This document shows positions 1 to 10,717 of a stretch of DNA of 64,000 nucleotides, piece after piece. The DNA lies in NCBI GenBank assembly GCA_948567375.1, contig OX419760.1:21452001-21516000 (forward strand), read 5' to 3'. Position numbers and translations under genes: made by a program. This DNA comes from Lunularia cruciata. Taxonomy: Eukaryota > Streptophyta > Marchantiopsida > Lunulariales > Lunulariaceae. Position 1 is the stretch's first letter; every line of letters starts with the position of its first letter. Below the pieces are notes generated by a model that had not been told where the DNA came from, did not search any database, and saw only the letters and a program-made list of their open reading frames with translations.

Positions 1-2
1 AG

Positions 3-620
3 ATGCTACAGAAAGGGTTCATCCAACCTAGCGTATCACCATATGGGGCCCTTGTCTTGTTTGTGAAGAAGGATAGTACAATGCGCATGTGCATTGACTA
101 TCGGGGTCTCAATTAGCAAACGGTGAAGAACAAATACCCCTTACCTTGCATGGATGACTTGTTTGATCAACTCCATGGAGCAAGATACTTCACCAAACTA
201 GACTTGCGGAGCAGTTACAATCAAATCCAAATTGTAGAGGAGGATGTGTACAAAACCGCCTTTCGCACCAGGTATGGCCACTTTGAGTATCTTGTGATGC
301 CTTTTGGCCTTACCAATGCACCTGCCACTTTCATGAGTCTAATGAATGACATATTTTGTCCATACTTGGATAAGTCTGTTATCGTCTTCTTGGATGATAT
401 CTTAGTATATAATAGCACGATGATAGAACACAAACAACACCTATGAGAGGTCCTCCAGATTCTAAGACAAAATCAATTGTATGCCAAAATCTCAAAGTGT
501 GAGTTTGGCAAGTCTGAAGTAGACTACTTAGGGCATAGAGTAAGTGCAGAGGGCATTCAAGTATTGACAGATAAAATAGAGGTCATTCAAAATGGAGTAC
601 CCCAGAAGATCAGACTCAAC
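3..620 (+). pseudogene. Ty3/gypsy reverse transcriptase domain (family A)
   Basis: Frame 3 is readable from the left edge. It includes the motif CIDYRGLN, the segment [15 protein letters not shown], the [10 protein letters not shown] block, [12 protein letters not shown] and the catalytic FLDDILVY. These are the standard reverse transcriptase blocks that copy element RNA into cDNA in the particle. An in-frame TAG sits at 114-116 and a TGA at 444-446; the reading continues beyond both with YAKISKCEFG and DYLGHRVSAEGI. A frameshift near 590 moves the rest into another frame. The catalytic Asp pair is retained, but the breaks make the copy non-functional. Confidence 0.93.
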
Positions 621-1117
621 TTAAGAGCTTCTTGGAGTTGACGGGATTCTATCATAGATTTGTCAAGGACTTCTCCAAGGTTGCACAGCCTTTAACGGCA
701 CTACTTGGCAAGGAGAAGAAGTGGACATGGGGAATTGCACAAGAGTTGGCCTTTCAAGAATTGAAGGCCGCCTTGCTACATGCACCAATCTTGAAGTGGT
801 ATGACCCAAAACGCCCAATCAAGTTGGCTACAGATGCATTTGGCGTAGCAATAGGAGCAATCCTACAACAAGAGTGGCATGACGGATGGCATCCAATTGC
901 ATATTTCTCTTGCAAGTTGTTACCGGCAGAGCGCAACTATCACACCACAAAACGAGAAGAGCTGGCTATCATTTTAGCAACCAAGCATTGGAAGCACTAC
1001 TTGAGCGAGAAGGCATTTGTAGTCGAGACAGACCACAAACCTCTAGTCTACCTCAAGACACAGAAGGATCTATCTCGTCGCCAAATTCGGTGGGCAAAGT
1101 GGTAACAACGCTTCAAC
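620..1117 (+). pseudogene. Ty3/gypsy RNase H domain (family A)
   Basis: The ORF starting at 632 begins with the connection segment ELTGFYHRFVKDFSKVAQPL. It continues through KLATDAFGVAIGAILQQ, where the D of TDAF is the first RNase H acidic residue, then IAYFSCKLLPAERNY, REELAI and FVVETDHKPLVYL. This domain degrades the RNA strand of the RNA/DNA hybrid. A TAA at 1103-1105 interrupts the segment before the integrase part. It follows the reverse transcriptase directly after a frameshift. Confidence 0.9.
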
Positions 1118-2436
1118 ATGACAATCATCTATAGGGAAGGTAAGAAGCATCTTGCAAATGCATTCACCTGCATGGCAATGGCCAACAACTTGGTGGCAGA
1201 GGTTAAGATTAACCCGGAATTCTGGCAAGAGATTCTGGTTGCTACAAAAACTGATCCACAAATTGTAGAAGCACAATCATCCAAAGGTGTCACCAGCACC
1301 CAAGGACTCACCTTTTGGGATGGTAGATTATGGATCCCAAATGTCCCAGAATTACGCACCACCATTCTAGCGGAATGTCATGATTTGGCCATTGCAGCTC
1401 ATGTTGGAGTGGACAAGACCTTGGATGCAGTCAAGCGCCATTACTATTGGCCCAAGATGAGCAACGACGTGATGGACTATATGCGTAGCTGCCTACTTTG
1501 TCAACAGAACAAAGCTTCTAATCAAGCTCCTACAAGGCTCCTTCAACCTCTTCCCACTCCTACCCAACGTTTGGGAACAAGTGAGTATGGATCTCGTTTG
1601 TGAATTACCCAAGACCACCTCAGGGTTTGACTCCATTGTGGTCTTTGTGGACCGGCTCAGCAAAATGATTCATGTACACCCTACCACCAAGGAGGTGACC
1701 GCTCCCCACCTAGCTCAATTATACTTAGATGCAATCTTTGCTCACCATGGCTTGTCTAGAGTAATCATCACCGATAGAGGCACCCAATTCACCAATTTGT
1801 TTTGGCGAACACTCTTTGGGTTCTTCAAAACCAAGTTGGCCATGTCCATAGCTTACCACCCACAAACAGATGGCCAAATAGAGCGGGCTAATCGTACGAT
1901 TGAAGACATGTTACGCAGCTTCACCTTAGAAGAGCAAGAGAGGTGTGACACCCTACTCCCGTTGGTGGAATTCGCTTACAACAATTCAGTGAATGCCTCC
2001 ACCCAAGTCACTCCATTCTTCCTCATGTATGGTGAGCATCCCTTCACACCCTCTAGCTTGATGAAGATCCGTCCGTCCAGTGGCTACCAAGGTCGATGCA
2101 GTCAACGCATTTGTTTCTAGAATCCAACAAGGTGTGGAGAGCGCCAAGCACAGATTACAGATTGCCCAAAATCGACAAAAGTAGTATGCTGATGCACACT
2201 GTAGGCACATGGAGTTCAATTTTGGGGATCAAGTGTTGTTATCGACAACCAACCTCACATTAGTTGGACCTTGTAAGCTCAGACCGCATTTTATTGGGCC
2301 TTTCTCGATTCTTTGTCGCATCAGCGCTGTGGCCTATCACCTTGAGCTCCCACCACACATGAAGATCCATCCAATGTTCCATGTCTCCCTACTACACAGA
2401 TATGCTCCCCAATCAGGCCAGGGTCATTCCACATAG
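1118..2436 (+). pseudogene. Ty3/gypsy integrase (family A)
   Basis: The N-terminal zinc-binding HHCC region is visible as HDLAIAAHVGVDKTL followed by RHYYWP and CLLCQQNK. The catalytic core follows from 1581: MDLVCELPKT, IVVFVDRLSKMIH, the second Asp in ITDRGTQFTN, and the Glu in QTDGQIERANRT. All three D,D,E residues are present. The C-terminal GPF/Y-type module (VGPCKLRPHFIGPFSI, then HPMFHVSLLHRY) starts near 2209. Frames change near 1590, 2110 and 2200, so the protein is broken. Integrase inserts the cDNA; here it sits directly upstream of a chromodomain. Confidence 0.92.
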
Positions 2437-2668
2437 GACATTCGACCTTGTCCGACACTCATTGAGGGCACAGAGGAATATGAAGTGGAGCGGATTCTCC
2501 AAAAATGCATGCGTGGTACTCGCCATCTATGGGTGGACTATCTAGTACAATGGAAAGGTTACCCCCCTCTATGAAGCCACTTGGGAGCCCGCTGCCAATT
2601 TGGCACATGCACCTGTGTTGGTGCAAGCATTTGAGCACCAATTGCACAACGAGGACGTTGCATCTTAA
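2437..2668 (+). pseudogene. Chromodomain at the integrase C-terminus (family A)
   Basis: The segment reads EYEVERILQKCMRG, then LWVDYLVQWKGYP, and after a one-base frameshift near 2566 reads YEATWEPAANLAHAPVL, ending at TAA 2666-2668. The E-x-E-x-I-L start, WKGY and the T-W-E-P block are chromodomain hallmarks. In chromoviruses this module is thought to direct integration toward modified chromatin. Its presence assigns family A to the chromoviruses. Confidence 0.88.
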
Positions 2669-2681
2669 AAGGAGTGAGGTC

Positions 2682-3420
2682 TGTAATACCAAGAGCTAGC
2701 CATATGATCTAGATGTGAAATTCGGTTTGGTAACACCTAGAATGATGTTATACATGATGGTCAAAATAGATAAGATAGAAGTATCACCAAAAGAGTACTT
2801 CTACTAATAGGGCAGAAACCGAAATAGACTTGAGAACCTTAGAACCAATAGCTAGACATATGATTTAAAGGTGAGAATTGGGTTGGTAACATCTGGAAGG
2901 ATGTTATACATGATGGACTAAACAGATTACAAAGAGGTATCACCAAAAGGGGACTTCTACTAATAGAATAGGCACCAAAATATGCCTGAAATCTTTGAAG
3001 GCAATTTCGAAGGCCTAAACGGATGAATTAGGCCTCAAAAATGTGCAAACCCCCCCCCCCCCCAACAGAGGAAAGGATGGCCTTCCCTCCCCCCTGCTTT
3101 GTCTCATCAAGAGCTTTCCAACGGTACCTTACGTGATTCTGAGATTCTTACAGGAAGATTCCCTAAAAGATTCCCTCCAGTCAAAGCTTGTTTGACCAAC
3201 CAGATAGGACCTAGACCAGACATGTCACCCATCCAAGTAAGTAATCCAAGGGTGGAGCTTGTTGACATATCATCTATTTGTGTCCCTAATCCTAGGATGG
3301 AGCTTCCTTGGAGGAGATCCTCTTTGTCTATATAATAAAGAGAAGGTGCTCCCTTGGGGCATCAAATGTTTGAGTGTGCAATCTATATTTTCTCTCTTCT
3401 CTTGTCCTTGGAGTATTACA
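2682..3420 (+). repeat. 3' LTR of family A element (long form, 739 bp)
   Basis: The LTR begins TGTAATACC and ends GTATTACA, forming a short terminal inverted repeat. It is preceded by a purine-rich tract (AAAAGGAGTGAGG) suited to priming plus-strand synthesis. It aligns along its length with the solo LTR at 41744-42477. The first part contains a direct tandem duplication of about 156 bp: units start near 2689 and 2845, and each ends with CTTCTACTAATAG. A run of 14 cytosines occurs at 3050-3063. Confidence 0.93.
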
Positions 3421-4700
3421 CTCTCACTCTCTATAAATCTTGAGCCAATAAAAATTTACACAATAATTGGTTGTGTTCTTTTCTAAACCTTTGTAAAGTT
3501 TAAATGCTTACAAAACTCTAATTCTTAGATATAGATCAATTTCTGATTTGGATTAACTTGAAAGCTCTATAGACCTGTGTATACCTGATCCAAGACCTTG
3601 ACTTTGCTATTTAAGGAATTTATATGAAACCTTTGCATAGAGATGTAAGAACTATCCACCAACAATATTGGAAAATTTTATGAGCTTATTCAAACGACTT
3701 GAGAAGTGACCAAATCCCCAAACCTGATTATCATCTCTTTCTCTACACCTTGATTTCCAATACTCTAACTTCAATTGATCAAATCTAGGTTGATCTTGAC
3801 TCAAAGATGAAATTGCTTGATCTTTGCACTATTATCACTCTATATTATCTCCAACCCCACTAACAAATCAGGAAAATGTGTCCTAAGACTCTCCCAATCC
3901 CTCAATTTGTGCACCTAGGTATGAATTTGACCCCCTTTGATTCAATGAACCATTTTCCACTAAGAATCTACTCAACCAACTCAGATTCAGTTTAAAATTC
4001 ATAGCCTGTTAGCTCCTCTATCAAAAAGTAGTGTCTTCTTCCTAAATGCTCTTCAACAACTCCCTTAATTGTTGAAGAACTCTAGACTTCTCTTGTTAGG
4101 ACCCAAGCAGTTGCAATTTTTGTCTCTTAGCTTTTTCTCTTTTTGACAAATGGACCTCACAACTCCATCTTGAAACCCTTGAACAAGATTAAATTCTCCT
4201 CTCCCTATAAGGGTATATAAATTTTCAAGTCACAAACCTAATAATAAGTAAGCACCGGAAAGATGATAGGATTTGGATTCTCCATTATCAACTCCATGAA
4301 TGCCACTCCAAAATTTACCATTATCCAATCTCATAAGCAATCCGTTAAAATTTTAAGCTTGATGAGAAAAGAATTCAAGAGTGGCAAATTGGCAACACAA
4401 GATATCTTCTACTCAAGTGCTTCCTCCAACGTTCTAGCGCACATTCTCTAGTACAACTCTCACTCTCAATCTCAACATCCCCTCTAGCTTGAGACTCCTA
4501 AAATTAAAAACACAACCCATCTCATTTATCAACTCTCCATCATTTATATATAAGAGCACTCAAAGAAGAGAAAACCATAATCCATATGACCAATTGTGTA
4601 CATGTATATAGATTGCTCACATGACAATAACTTAATTGTGTGATGTGTCTTACAATCTAGTCAATAATATAGAGATAAATTGAACTGAAATCCATTTTAC
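3421..4700. other. Unassigned AT-rich DNA
   Basis: Both strands were read. There is no protein family, no LTR edge and no RNA gene that I recognise. The 62-codon ORF at 4263-4451 has no recognisable motif and is probably chance. Confidence 0.5.
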
Positions 4701-4702
4701 TA

Positions 4703-6000
4703 ATGACACAAATCATAACACAACACTATGGACAAGGTAAAAATTTTGTATCAACAAACTTGGGGGCTAATAGAGCAATTGTAGACAAATTGAGGAAAAA
4801 CTTACCTCTCCTCATTTCTCTTGCAATTTTACATTGGGATGAACTTGTTGAGGAAGGAAGAAAAGAAACAATTCCCAACACACTACTACCCATCAAGATA
4901 TCAGCTTGCACAACTTGAATATGTGGTGGAGGTTCAAATGTACAAGGAGGCAATATTGAAGAACCATAAGATGGAGAAGTGGGTTAAAATCTCCAAGGCA
5001 ATTAGGATGAGCTATAACAAAAAAAATATGACCAAAATGCCGGTACAAACCATAAAGAGACACAAGTCTAATCCCCAAGTAGTGGACTCTTTGGGAGGTA
5101 GCAATTCCAGTTCCAACAAGGAATTGGGATCATGAAGTGAGGATAGAGGTGACCAAGATTTGTAGGTTCCTCCCAATGTGGCACCATTGCACAAGGAGAG
5201 GGGAGGACAAATGATCACCAACCTCAAGTCAATCACCCCCAAAGCAAATGACATCTTTTTCCAAGATAGAATTATCCTTTGACCAAGAGGGACATGATGT
5301 ACAACAAGGCATGGAAGTGCAATCCACCCCTATAACAAGAGTGGAGACAAATGATCACAAAGAGATCACTACAAGGAAAGGAAGTATCTAATGGAGAAGG
5401 AGGAATACACCCCAATAGTTCACTTACAAGGAAGCACCTCTCCAATGCTAGGAATTGAGGTAGAGGAAGTATAGGTTTCAACCATCCCACCCCTTATTCA
5501 AAAATACATGGTGACTCCACCCAAAGAAAGACTACATGAGGATACAAGATCAATATCATCCCAATTGGGTAGAGGAGGTCAAACAAAGGGCAAGACTCTT
5601 GAAAAAATTAGTAAGCATCTAAATAACAAAGTATCCTTGGCCCTAGATGACTTGATCTTGGCACCAGCGGTTGCTACCAAAATATTGGCGGCCAACCAAG
5701 TAGAAAAAGTAAACCAACCAACCAACCAAGTAAACAAAAGGCAAGACTCTTGAATGAAAAATGAGTAAGCACCCAAATAACAAAATATCCCTGGTCCTAG
5801 ATGACTTGATCTTGGCACCAGTGGTTGCTACTAAAATATTGGCGGCCAACCAAGTAGACAAAGAACAAAAAGTACTATCATGCTCCCAAGCAATGCCAAA
5901 ATTCCAAACCACCTTGGTGCTTCATGGGGTTCCCAAGGACCAGGCCCAAAGTTAAGAAGAAGCATAGGTCTCATATGAGGAGGTGACGTGTTTGGGACCA
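4703..6000 (+). pseudogene. Coding-like remnant, product unknown
   Basis: Several plus-strand open segments follow each other with plausible, non-repetitive composition: 4703-4918, 4821-5135 (lysine-rich, with many N, S and Q) and 5508-5753. None carries a family signature that I recognise. The reading shifts frame near 4850 and hits stops from 5133 on, so if this was a gene it is broken. It may be a low-copy plant gene fragment or the non-conserved part of a transposon. It is separated from the family A LTR by 1.3 kb of non-coding DNA. Confidence 0.3.
5590..5895 (+). repeat. Tandem duplication of about 151-154 bp inside a coding-like region
   Basis: CAAGACTCTTGA recurs at 5591 and 5742. CTAGATGACTTGATC recurs at 5643 and 5797. 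Both units translate to nearly the same 33 residues (SKH-NNK-SL-LDDLILAP-VATKILAANQV), each in an open frame. The copies are joined by CAACCAACCAAC microrepeats. Similar translations in both copies suggest that the duplication happened while the sequence was coding. Confidence 0.75.
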
Positions 6001-6510
6001 AATTCAAGAGGACACACAGAGCATATGCCAAATTATCCCTCACTCTCAATGTGGGTTGTTCATGTGTTGGGGCTTACATTGAGGGCCATGGAGGAATTAC
6101 TTCTTGCCTACTAGGAGATAGACCCTGCGGTTATGGATTATAAGAGTCTGGTAGAGTACTTACACTACCACATTAAGAGTGCTGTTTGGGGAAAGTTGAG
6201 GTGGAAAAGGAGTTGGCCAAAGCACAAGACAATACGCAAGGCTTGAAGCTCAACTCTCCATGGTTCAAGTACACTATCATTATCAAGAGCAATGCTTAAA
6301 CTAGGGGCAACCCAAGAGCTCACGCATCTCAAGGAGAAGCTCATGATAGCTGGGAAAGAGAAGGAGTAGTAAGGAGAGAATGGATCCTGAGCACCACTGC
6401 ACCCAAGATCGATGAGTTGGAGAAGGACCTATTAGCTAAGGAAGCAAAGCTGCAAAGCAAGAGGGATGAGTACACACACCTACCTTTCCACTAATTTCAA
6501 ATAATGGAAA

Positions 6511-7000
6511 GTGGATGAGAACAAGCAGTCGGAGAAGCATAGGCAAGTTGCACAATTTCAAGGCCGAGAGGTCATGGTAGGCATTGCCCAGCTAGGGCAA
6601 GCATTTGTGAATTACAAGAAGGCACAAGAGGAGAAATTGAGCACCCATAAGATGGAAATCTCCATGATGAAGGAAGAATTATCCAAGGTGCAACAATGGA
6701 TCTCACAACTAGACACAAATTTGCTAACTATCAAAGAGAGGTTTGAGCAGAGTTGAACAAGAAGCATGAGGAACAGCTTATTGCTTGGGACAAAGAGGTA
6801 AGATCATTGCATCAAGAACTAAAGGGTGCCCAAGTCAAAATTGCTAAGGACAAACTTATCCACAATATGAATAGTGGAAAGGCCCAAATGCACATCAAAT
6901 AATTGATCATGATGGTCAATGACCATGAGGAGAAAAAGCAGATCCTCCATGTGAAAATCAAGCAAGAAGTAGAGATGGATATTTAATCCATTTGAGATAC
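6511..7000 (+). pseudogene. Coiled-coil-like coding remnant, product unknown
   Basis: The open segment 6511-6756 encodes a charged helical stretch rich in K, E and Q (for example KKAQEEKLSTHKMEISMMK, then VQQWISQLDTNLLTIKERF). Its spacing is compatible with a coiled coil. It ends at TGA 6754-6756, and similar charged sequence continues in shifting frames to about 7000. No family is recognised. It could belong with the remnant at 4703-6000, since both lie on the same strand. Confidence 0.3.
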
Positions 7001-7052
7001 CCTAGATGAAGAGAAAATAAGGTTGTCATGGAGGATACAATGAATTGGCAGA

Positions 7053-7165
7053 GGCACAAGTACAAACATTGGTCATGACCAGGCCTCTTTAAATAGGGGA
7101 TTTTTATAAAAAAACAATCCTCTATTTAAAAAGGCCTAGTCATGATTGACATTTCTACTTGTGCC
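7053..7165. repeat. Palindrome 1 (about 48-bp arms), foldback or MITE-like
   Basis: The left arm 7053-7100 (starting GGCACAAGTAC, ending AATAGGGGA) pairs with the right arm 7118-7165 (starting TCCTCTATTT, ending CTTGTGCC) with few mismatches. A short A/T loop (TTTTTATAAAA) lies between them. RNA from either strand would fold into one long hairpin. There is no coding capacity. Confidence 0.85.
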
Positions 7166-7170
7166 TTGGA

Positions 7171-7231
7171 CTTTAATTTAGGAGAAATAGAAGATTTTTA
7201 TAAAATATCCCCTATTTCTCCTAAATTAAAG
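7171..7231. repeat. Palindrome 2 (about 25-bp arms), adjacent to palindrome 1
   Basis: CTTTAATTTAGGAGAAATAG at 7171-7190 is the exact reverse complement of CTATTTCTCCTAAATTAAAG at 7212-7231. The centre (GATTTTTATAAAATATCCCC) resembles that of palindrome 1, so the two probably share an origin. A related degenerate segment may lie near 7996-8076. Confidence 0.85.
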
Positions 7232-7382
7232 TGGACCATGAACCCTAAATAAGAAACCCTAAATAAGAAACGGTAAAGACTATGGCTCCAAGCTTTGTGC
7301 CACCGTTTCCAGGTTCAACATGCCATCAAAAAGGTCAAAGATGACGTTGAAGTTCTAGAAGCAACATGAAATTCAGTTTGGC

Positions 7383-7960
7383 TTGATGATAATATGTGAT
7401 CATGCCAATGTTGAAGTGACATTGTGTCTCATGTCAACTTTGGATGAAGATGTTCAAAACTTGGTTATTGTTGTTGCCAAGATATTTAGGATTCATGAGA
7501 TTATTGTGGAGCAAGATTTGGAAAACAATGCCAACAACAAATTGCCTCTAGTTCTCTTGCACCAACTTGTGAAGATGGATTTGGTTGCATTCAGTGATAT
7601 CCTCACTTCTCATAAGTCCAGATTGCAGAAGAGGCTATCTCCAATGCAATCCATTAAATTGGGAAAGATTTTGTCAATGATATTCAGGGCCACAATTGAT
7701 TTTTGCAATGATGAGGAAACTGATATTTGTGGAGGTTGGCAAGGGGGTGGTAGTCACTTTGGGGAACTTTGTAGGTTTTGTGGTGACTTCGCATCAAAAT
7801 TTCCAAACATTGCTCTGGTTGAATCTGATTTCTCTATCATTGGATGGGAGAAGGACAAGTACCACAATAGGCTGACCAATTTTTGTTAAACTCCATTCTT
7901 CAATGCAAAAAATTTGCTGCATTGAATGCTTTGAAGACTGAGCATTCACAACCGTTTCCA
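7383..7960 (+). pseudogene. C-terminal part of a possible transposase-like protein (weak)
   Basis: A 168-codon ORF (7383-7889) is followed, after a frameshift near 7885, by LNSILQCKKFAALNAL in the next frame to about 7940. The tail reads ALVESDFSIIGWEKDKYHNRLTNF and then ILQCK. From memory this resembles the C-terminal tail of transposase-like (perhaps hAT-derived) proteins in plants and oomycetes; that is recognition, not a search. The upstream part (DEDVQNLVIVVAKIFRIHEI) shows no motif I know. There is no clear promoter or neighbour that helps. The start at 7383 is only the first in-frame ATG. Confidence 0.35.
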
Positions 7961-9777
7961 CTAGATTCCTAAATCCTCTAAACAAAACTCCAAGTTGACC
8001 TCTAAATAATGTATTTAGGTATTTAAGAGCAATCCCTTATTTAAAGATTTAAAGAGGACTGCTCATGATTCATGCTCATCACATAAAGTTAAGGGGCTGA
8101 AGTCAAAGATACTATAGTGCTACAGTTACTCTATAGTAAATCTGCACATCAATCTGCAGAAAATCTTAGTTATATGAAATTTTCGTCGTGAGAAGTTCCC
8201 TCTAAGAAGTTCTTAAGTACTCCATGTATATTTTAGTCCCATTAAAATTGAACTCCATATTGAAAGTCATTTGCAATCTGCTTTTTGTGTGGGCAGCCAT
8301 GCATGAGTATTCTTTCTAAGAGGGCGTTTCAGGTCCTGCTTTTATAACATGGCAATGCTAAGTCTGAAGCGCTCAGGATGCTTTTTTCCATGTTTCAGTT
8401 TCGCTATCCTTTAAACTGAAACCTGTACTTGTGTTAATGTTTCTTGCCCCTGCTCATATTCTGCATGTCATTGACCAGGATGTGTGAGTCAATGTACCGT
8501 CACGACGTTAAAATGATCCACTTAATCTTTGTGTTGACGTAATTAGTTAATAAGATATATTCAACACACTAGGAACAGGCAACTTTATTGTATGCCATCT
8601 GTGCAAAACTATCAGATGACAAGCTAAAATCGATAGTTTACAAATGATGTCGAGTGCCTGAAAGTCAGATAACATGATGAGGAATACAACACTGTTGAAG
8701 ATATCATCAACTAGATCGTTACTAACTAGTGGGAGTTCATTTATAAATAATATCTCACATGTTGAGGTTTTTTTGTAGGATGGATGTGCGCTGTGGGCTA
8801 ATTCTTCCAAGTATACCACCGTAACAGTTGGTTGCAAATGAACATCAATTGAAAGTTTTAAATATCGGAAGACTAGCTACTGCATTGAACATTAAAGTTA
8901 CAGAAGGTCGTAGTCTTCATGTCAGAATTGCACTGAATATATACTAGAACTGAATTCGAAAATTGAAGTTACAGGAACCAAGGTAGTTTAAAGCTTGTTC
9001 TTCATGTCAGGATCACACTGCAGACGACATCAGAAAATGTGGATTTCGGGGTGGCAATGTTGTTGACCACAACCAGAGCGGCGATTATATTGTCTATGCT
9101 CGTCTTGATCTGCTGCTTGCTGCACCATTCCTCCTCACAATTGCAAATGCTCTGACGCAAGCGAGCGTGGAAGGCGTGAGTGCTTCTCATGTGAGAATAA
9201 CCCTACGGTGCGGCTTTTTACTTTCTTCACAAGTTGAAAGTTTCGTACAATTCATAACCTCGCCTTGTGTCCATTGATGAAGATATTTGGAGAACAGTTC
9301 GAGAAAAGATTTTGGAGAAACCATGATCATGAAGCGTTCTCTGTCTTAGGTGGACTGATAGAGTTTCTGAACAAGATTAGTAAATATTTTGTGAATGGGG
9401 GCCGGCTACATCATCGTTTAGCAGTATTCCATCCGAGTAGGTGCAATACGACTACATCTCGTGCTACTGCCTCCTCCAATTTGGAGTACTGGTACCCATG
9501 CGGTTCAGGATTCTAGGTCTTATCTTTACTTGCAGCGTCATGGAGATTCTGTTTACGAAGGTGCCTTACATTACATGATCCAATGTTTTCCTCCTCACTA
9601 CTAGGCTATAGCTACAATTATAAGATCTGTAGTCTAGCCCTTACCTCATACTCGTTCGTCGAGTTTGGTTCACCTGTATCCACTACTCACACCGTAATGT
9701 GAGTCCATCCAATGCTTCTTGGTGATTCAGCCGCTGGCATTGTTGCATAGCGCTTAATTTTGGCCTTTTTTTCGAAC
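7961..9777. other. Unassigned DNA, possibly low-copy
   Basis: Composition here is more balanced than in the surrounding AT-rich DNA, and I found no transposon motif. Short ORFs at 8547-8837 (minus), 9002-9190 (minus) and 9265-9516 (plus) show no recognisable domains. If the window holds a host exon or UTR, this is a candidate place, but nothing proves it. Confidence 0.3.
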
Positions 9778-9989
9778 AGCTATCACCCAAATCATTTCTA
9801 TTATTGCTTATCAACTTGCTTTGTCTTGTCATTTGCAAATCTATCTTTTTTTTTCATGTTTCCAAGTTGAAATCCTTTGTTTCTAATCCATCTTCCTTTT
9901 CCTCTTGTATCCAACATCCTCCTCTTCCTCCTCCCATCCTTATCAATGATCATGAGTATAAAGTTGATCATATCCTTACATGCAGTCAC

Positions 9990-10140
9990 ATTCAATGTGA
10001 CCACCAACAATACTGAGTACAAGGTCCTTTGGAAAGGGTAGCCTCTTCATGATGCCACTTGGAAGCCTTTTTCTCATCTCCAGAATGCACAAATGGCTAT
10101 CCAAGAGTTTGAAGCTTCCATGGTGATGAGGACGTCACCA
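9990..10140 (+). pseudogene. Chromodomain fragment (family B remnant)
   Basis: The segment reads TEYKVLWKG, then a stop in place of Tyr, then PLHDATWKPFSHLQNAQMAI and QEFEAS. It matches the chromodomains of the complete family B copies at about 22640-22860 and 45860-46040. The TAG replaces the Y of the WKGY block. Confidence 0.78.
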
Positions 10141-10158
10141 ACTAGCAATGGGAGAATA

Positions 10159-10717
10159 TGTAAAAATATGGAGTTTATAGATGAGTTAGTCAAGATTAAT
10201 GAAGTAGAAACTAGGCCAAATTAGCTAAGAATTATAAGAATATTCTAGAAGTATCTAGGAAGTTACTTGGTATTTTCTAAGTATTAGGTAATGTGCATGC
10301 CAAGAAGTGACTTCTAAGAGGAAGCTTCTTGGCTAGCTTAGCTTGCATGACAAGTAGATGGCTTCTAGAAAGAAGCTTCTTGGGAAGCTTCTTGGCTAGC
10401 TTAGCTTGCATGCCAAGTAGATGGCTTCTAGAAAGAAGCTTCTTGGGAAGCTTCTCGACTAGCTTAGCTTGCACGCCAAGTAGGTAACTTCTAAAAGAAA
10501 GATTCTCTATTAGCTCGGCCTACACTCTAAGAAAGTAGCTTGTAGGAAACCTCCCAAGAAGCTTCTTAAGAGACTTGTATGTTCCCTATAAATACCAAAG
10601 CCCAAGCTCATGCTATGCATTTGGAGTTTCTCTCATTCAAGAATCTCAATGTTATCTTTGACTCAAATCATCTATTCTCCTATTTCTCTCCTCATATAAA
10701 TTTCTGTCTATTGTATA
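10159..10717 (+). repeat. Family B LTR (expanded, about 559 bp)
   Basis: It starts TGTAAAAATATGGAGTTTA directly after the purine tract, as in the complete family B copies (TGTAACAATATGGAG). A TATA box (CTATAAATACC) lies at about 10586-10596. The 3' edge is estimated from alignment to the other LTRs and is uncertain by about 10 bases. It is longer than the 418-433-bp LTRs at 22154 and 27350 because of an internal 63-bp tandem array. Confidence 0.78.
10311..10500 (+). repeat. 63-bp tandem array inside the LTR
   Basis: CTAGCTTAGCTTGCA recurs with starts near 10333, 10396 and 10459, exactly 63 bp apart. The units are separated by AAGAAGCTTCTTGGGAAGCTTC. The array multiplies the GAAGCTTC motif. 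The reverse-strand ORF over it (repeated MQAKLAKKLPKK) is a by-product of the repeat. Confidence 0.9.

Larger units (their letters stand above)
1..3420 (+). mobile_element. Ty3/gypsy chromovirus, family A (5' truncated by window)
   Basis: The domain order is reverse transcriptase, RNase H, integrase, chromodomain, then a 3' LTR beginning TGTAATACC and ending GTATTACA. That order is diagnostic of the Ty3/gypsy chromovirus lineage. Gag, protease and the 5' LTR lie outside the window. The coding region carries several nonsense codons and frameshifts, so this copy is dead. The same LTR family recurs at 11052, 22042, 41744, 52780 and 58748. No target-site duplication can be tested because the left end is missing; the bases after the LTR are CTCTC. 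Confidence 0.93.
9778..10717 (+). mobile_element. Family B chromovirus, 3' remnant (end of pol plus LTR)
   Basis: From about 9778 the sequence matches the 3' internal end of the two complete family B elements (reverse strand of 22600-23000 and 45800-46200). It runs straight into the purine tract GGGAGAATA and an LTR starting at 10159. Everything 5' of the integrase tail is missing, so this is a 5'-truncated or deleted copy. It is the only plus-strand family B copy in the window. Confidence 0.82.

Noticed and set aside
3045-3066. Poly-C run as a functional element
   Set aside because: The equivalent place in the 41744 LTR has a shorter run; it looks like slippage in one copy.
10277-10474. Minus-strand ORF of repeated MQAKLAKKLPKK units as a repeat protein
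   Set aside because: It is the reverse reading of the 63-bp LTR array, and its period is explained by the DNA repeat.
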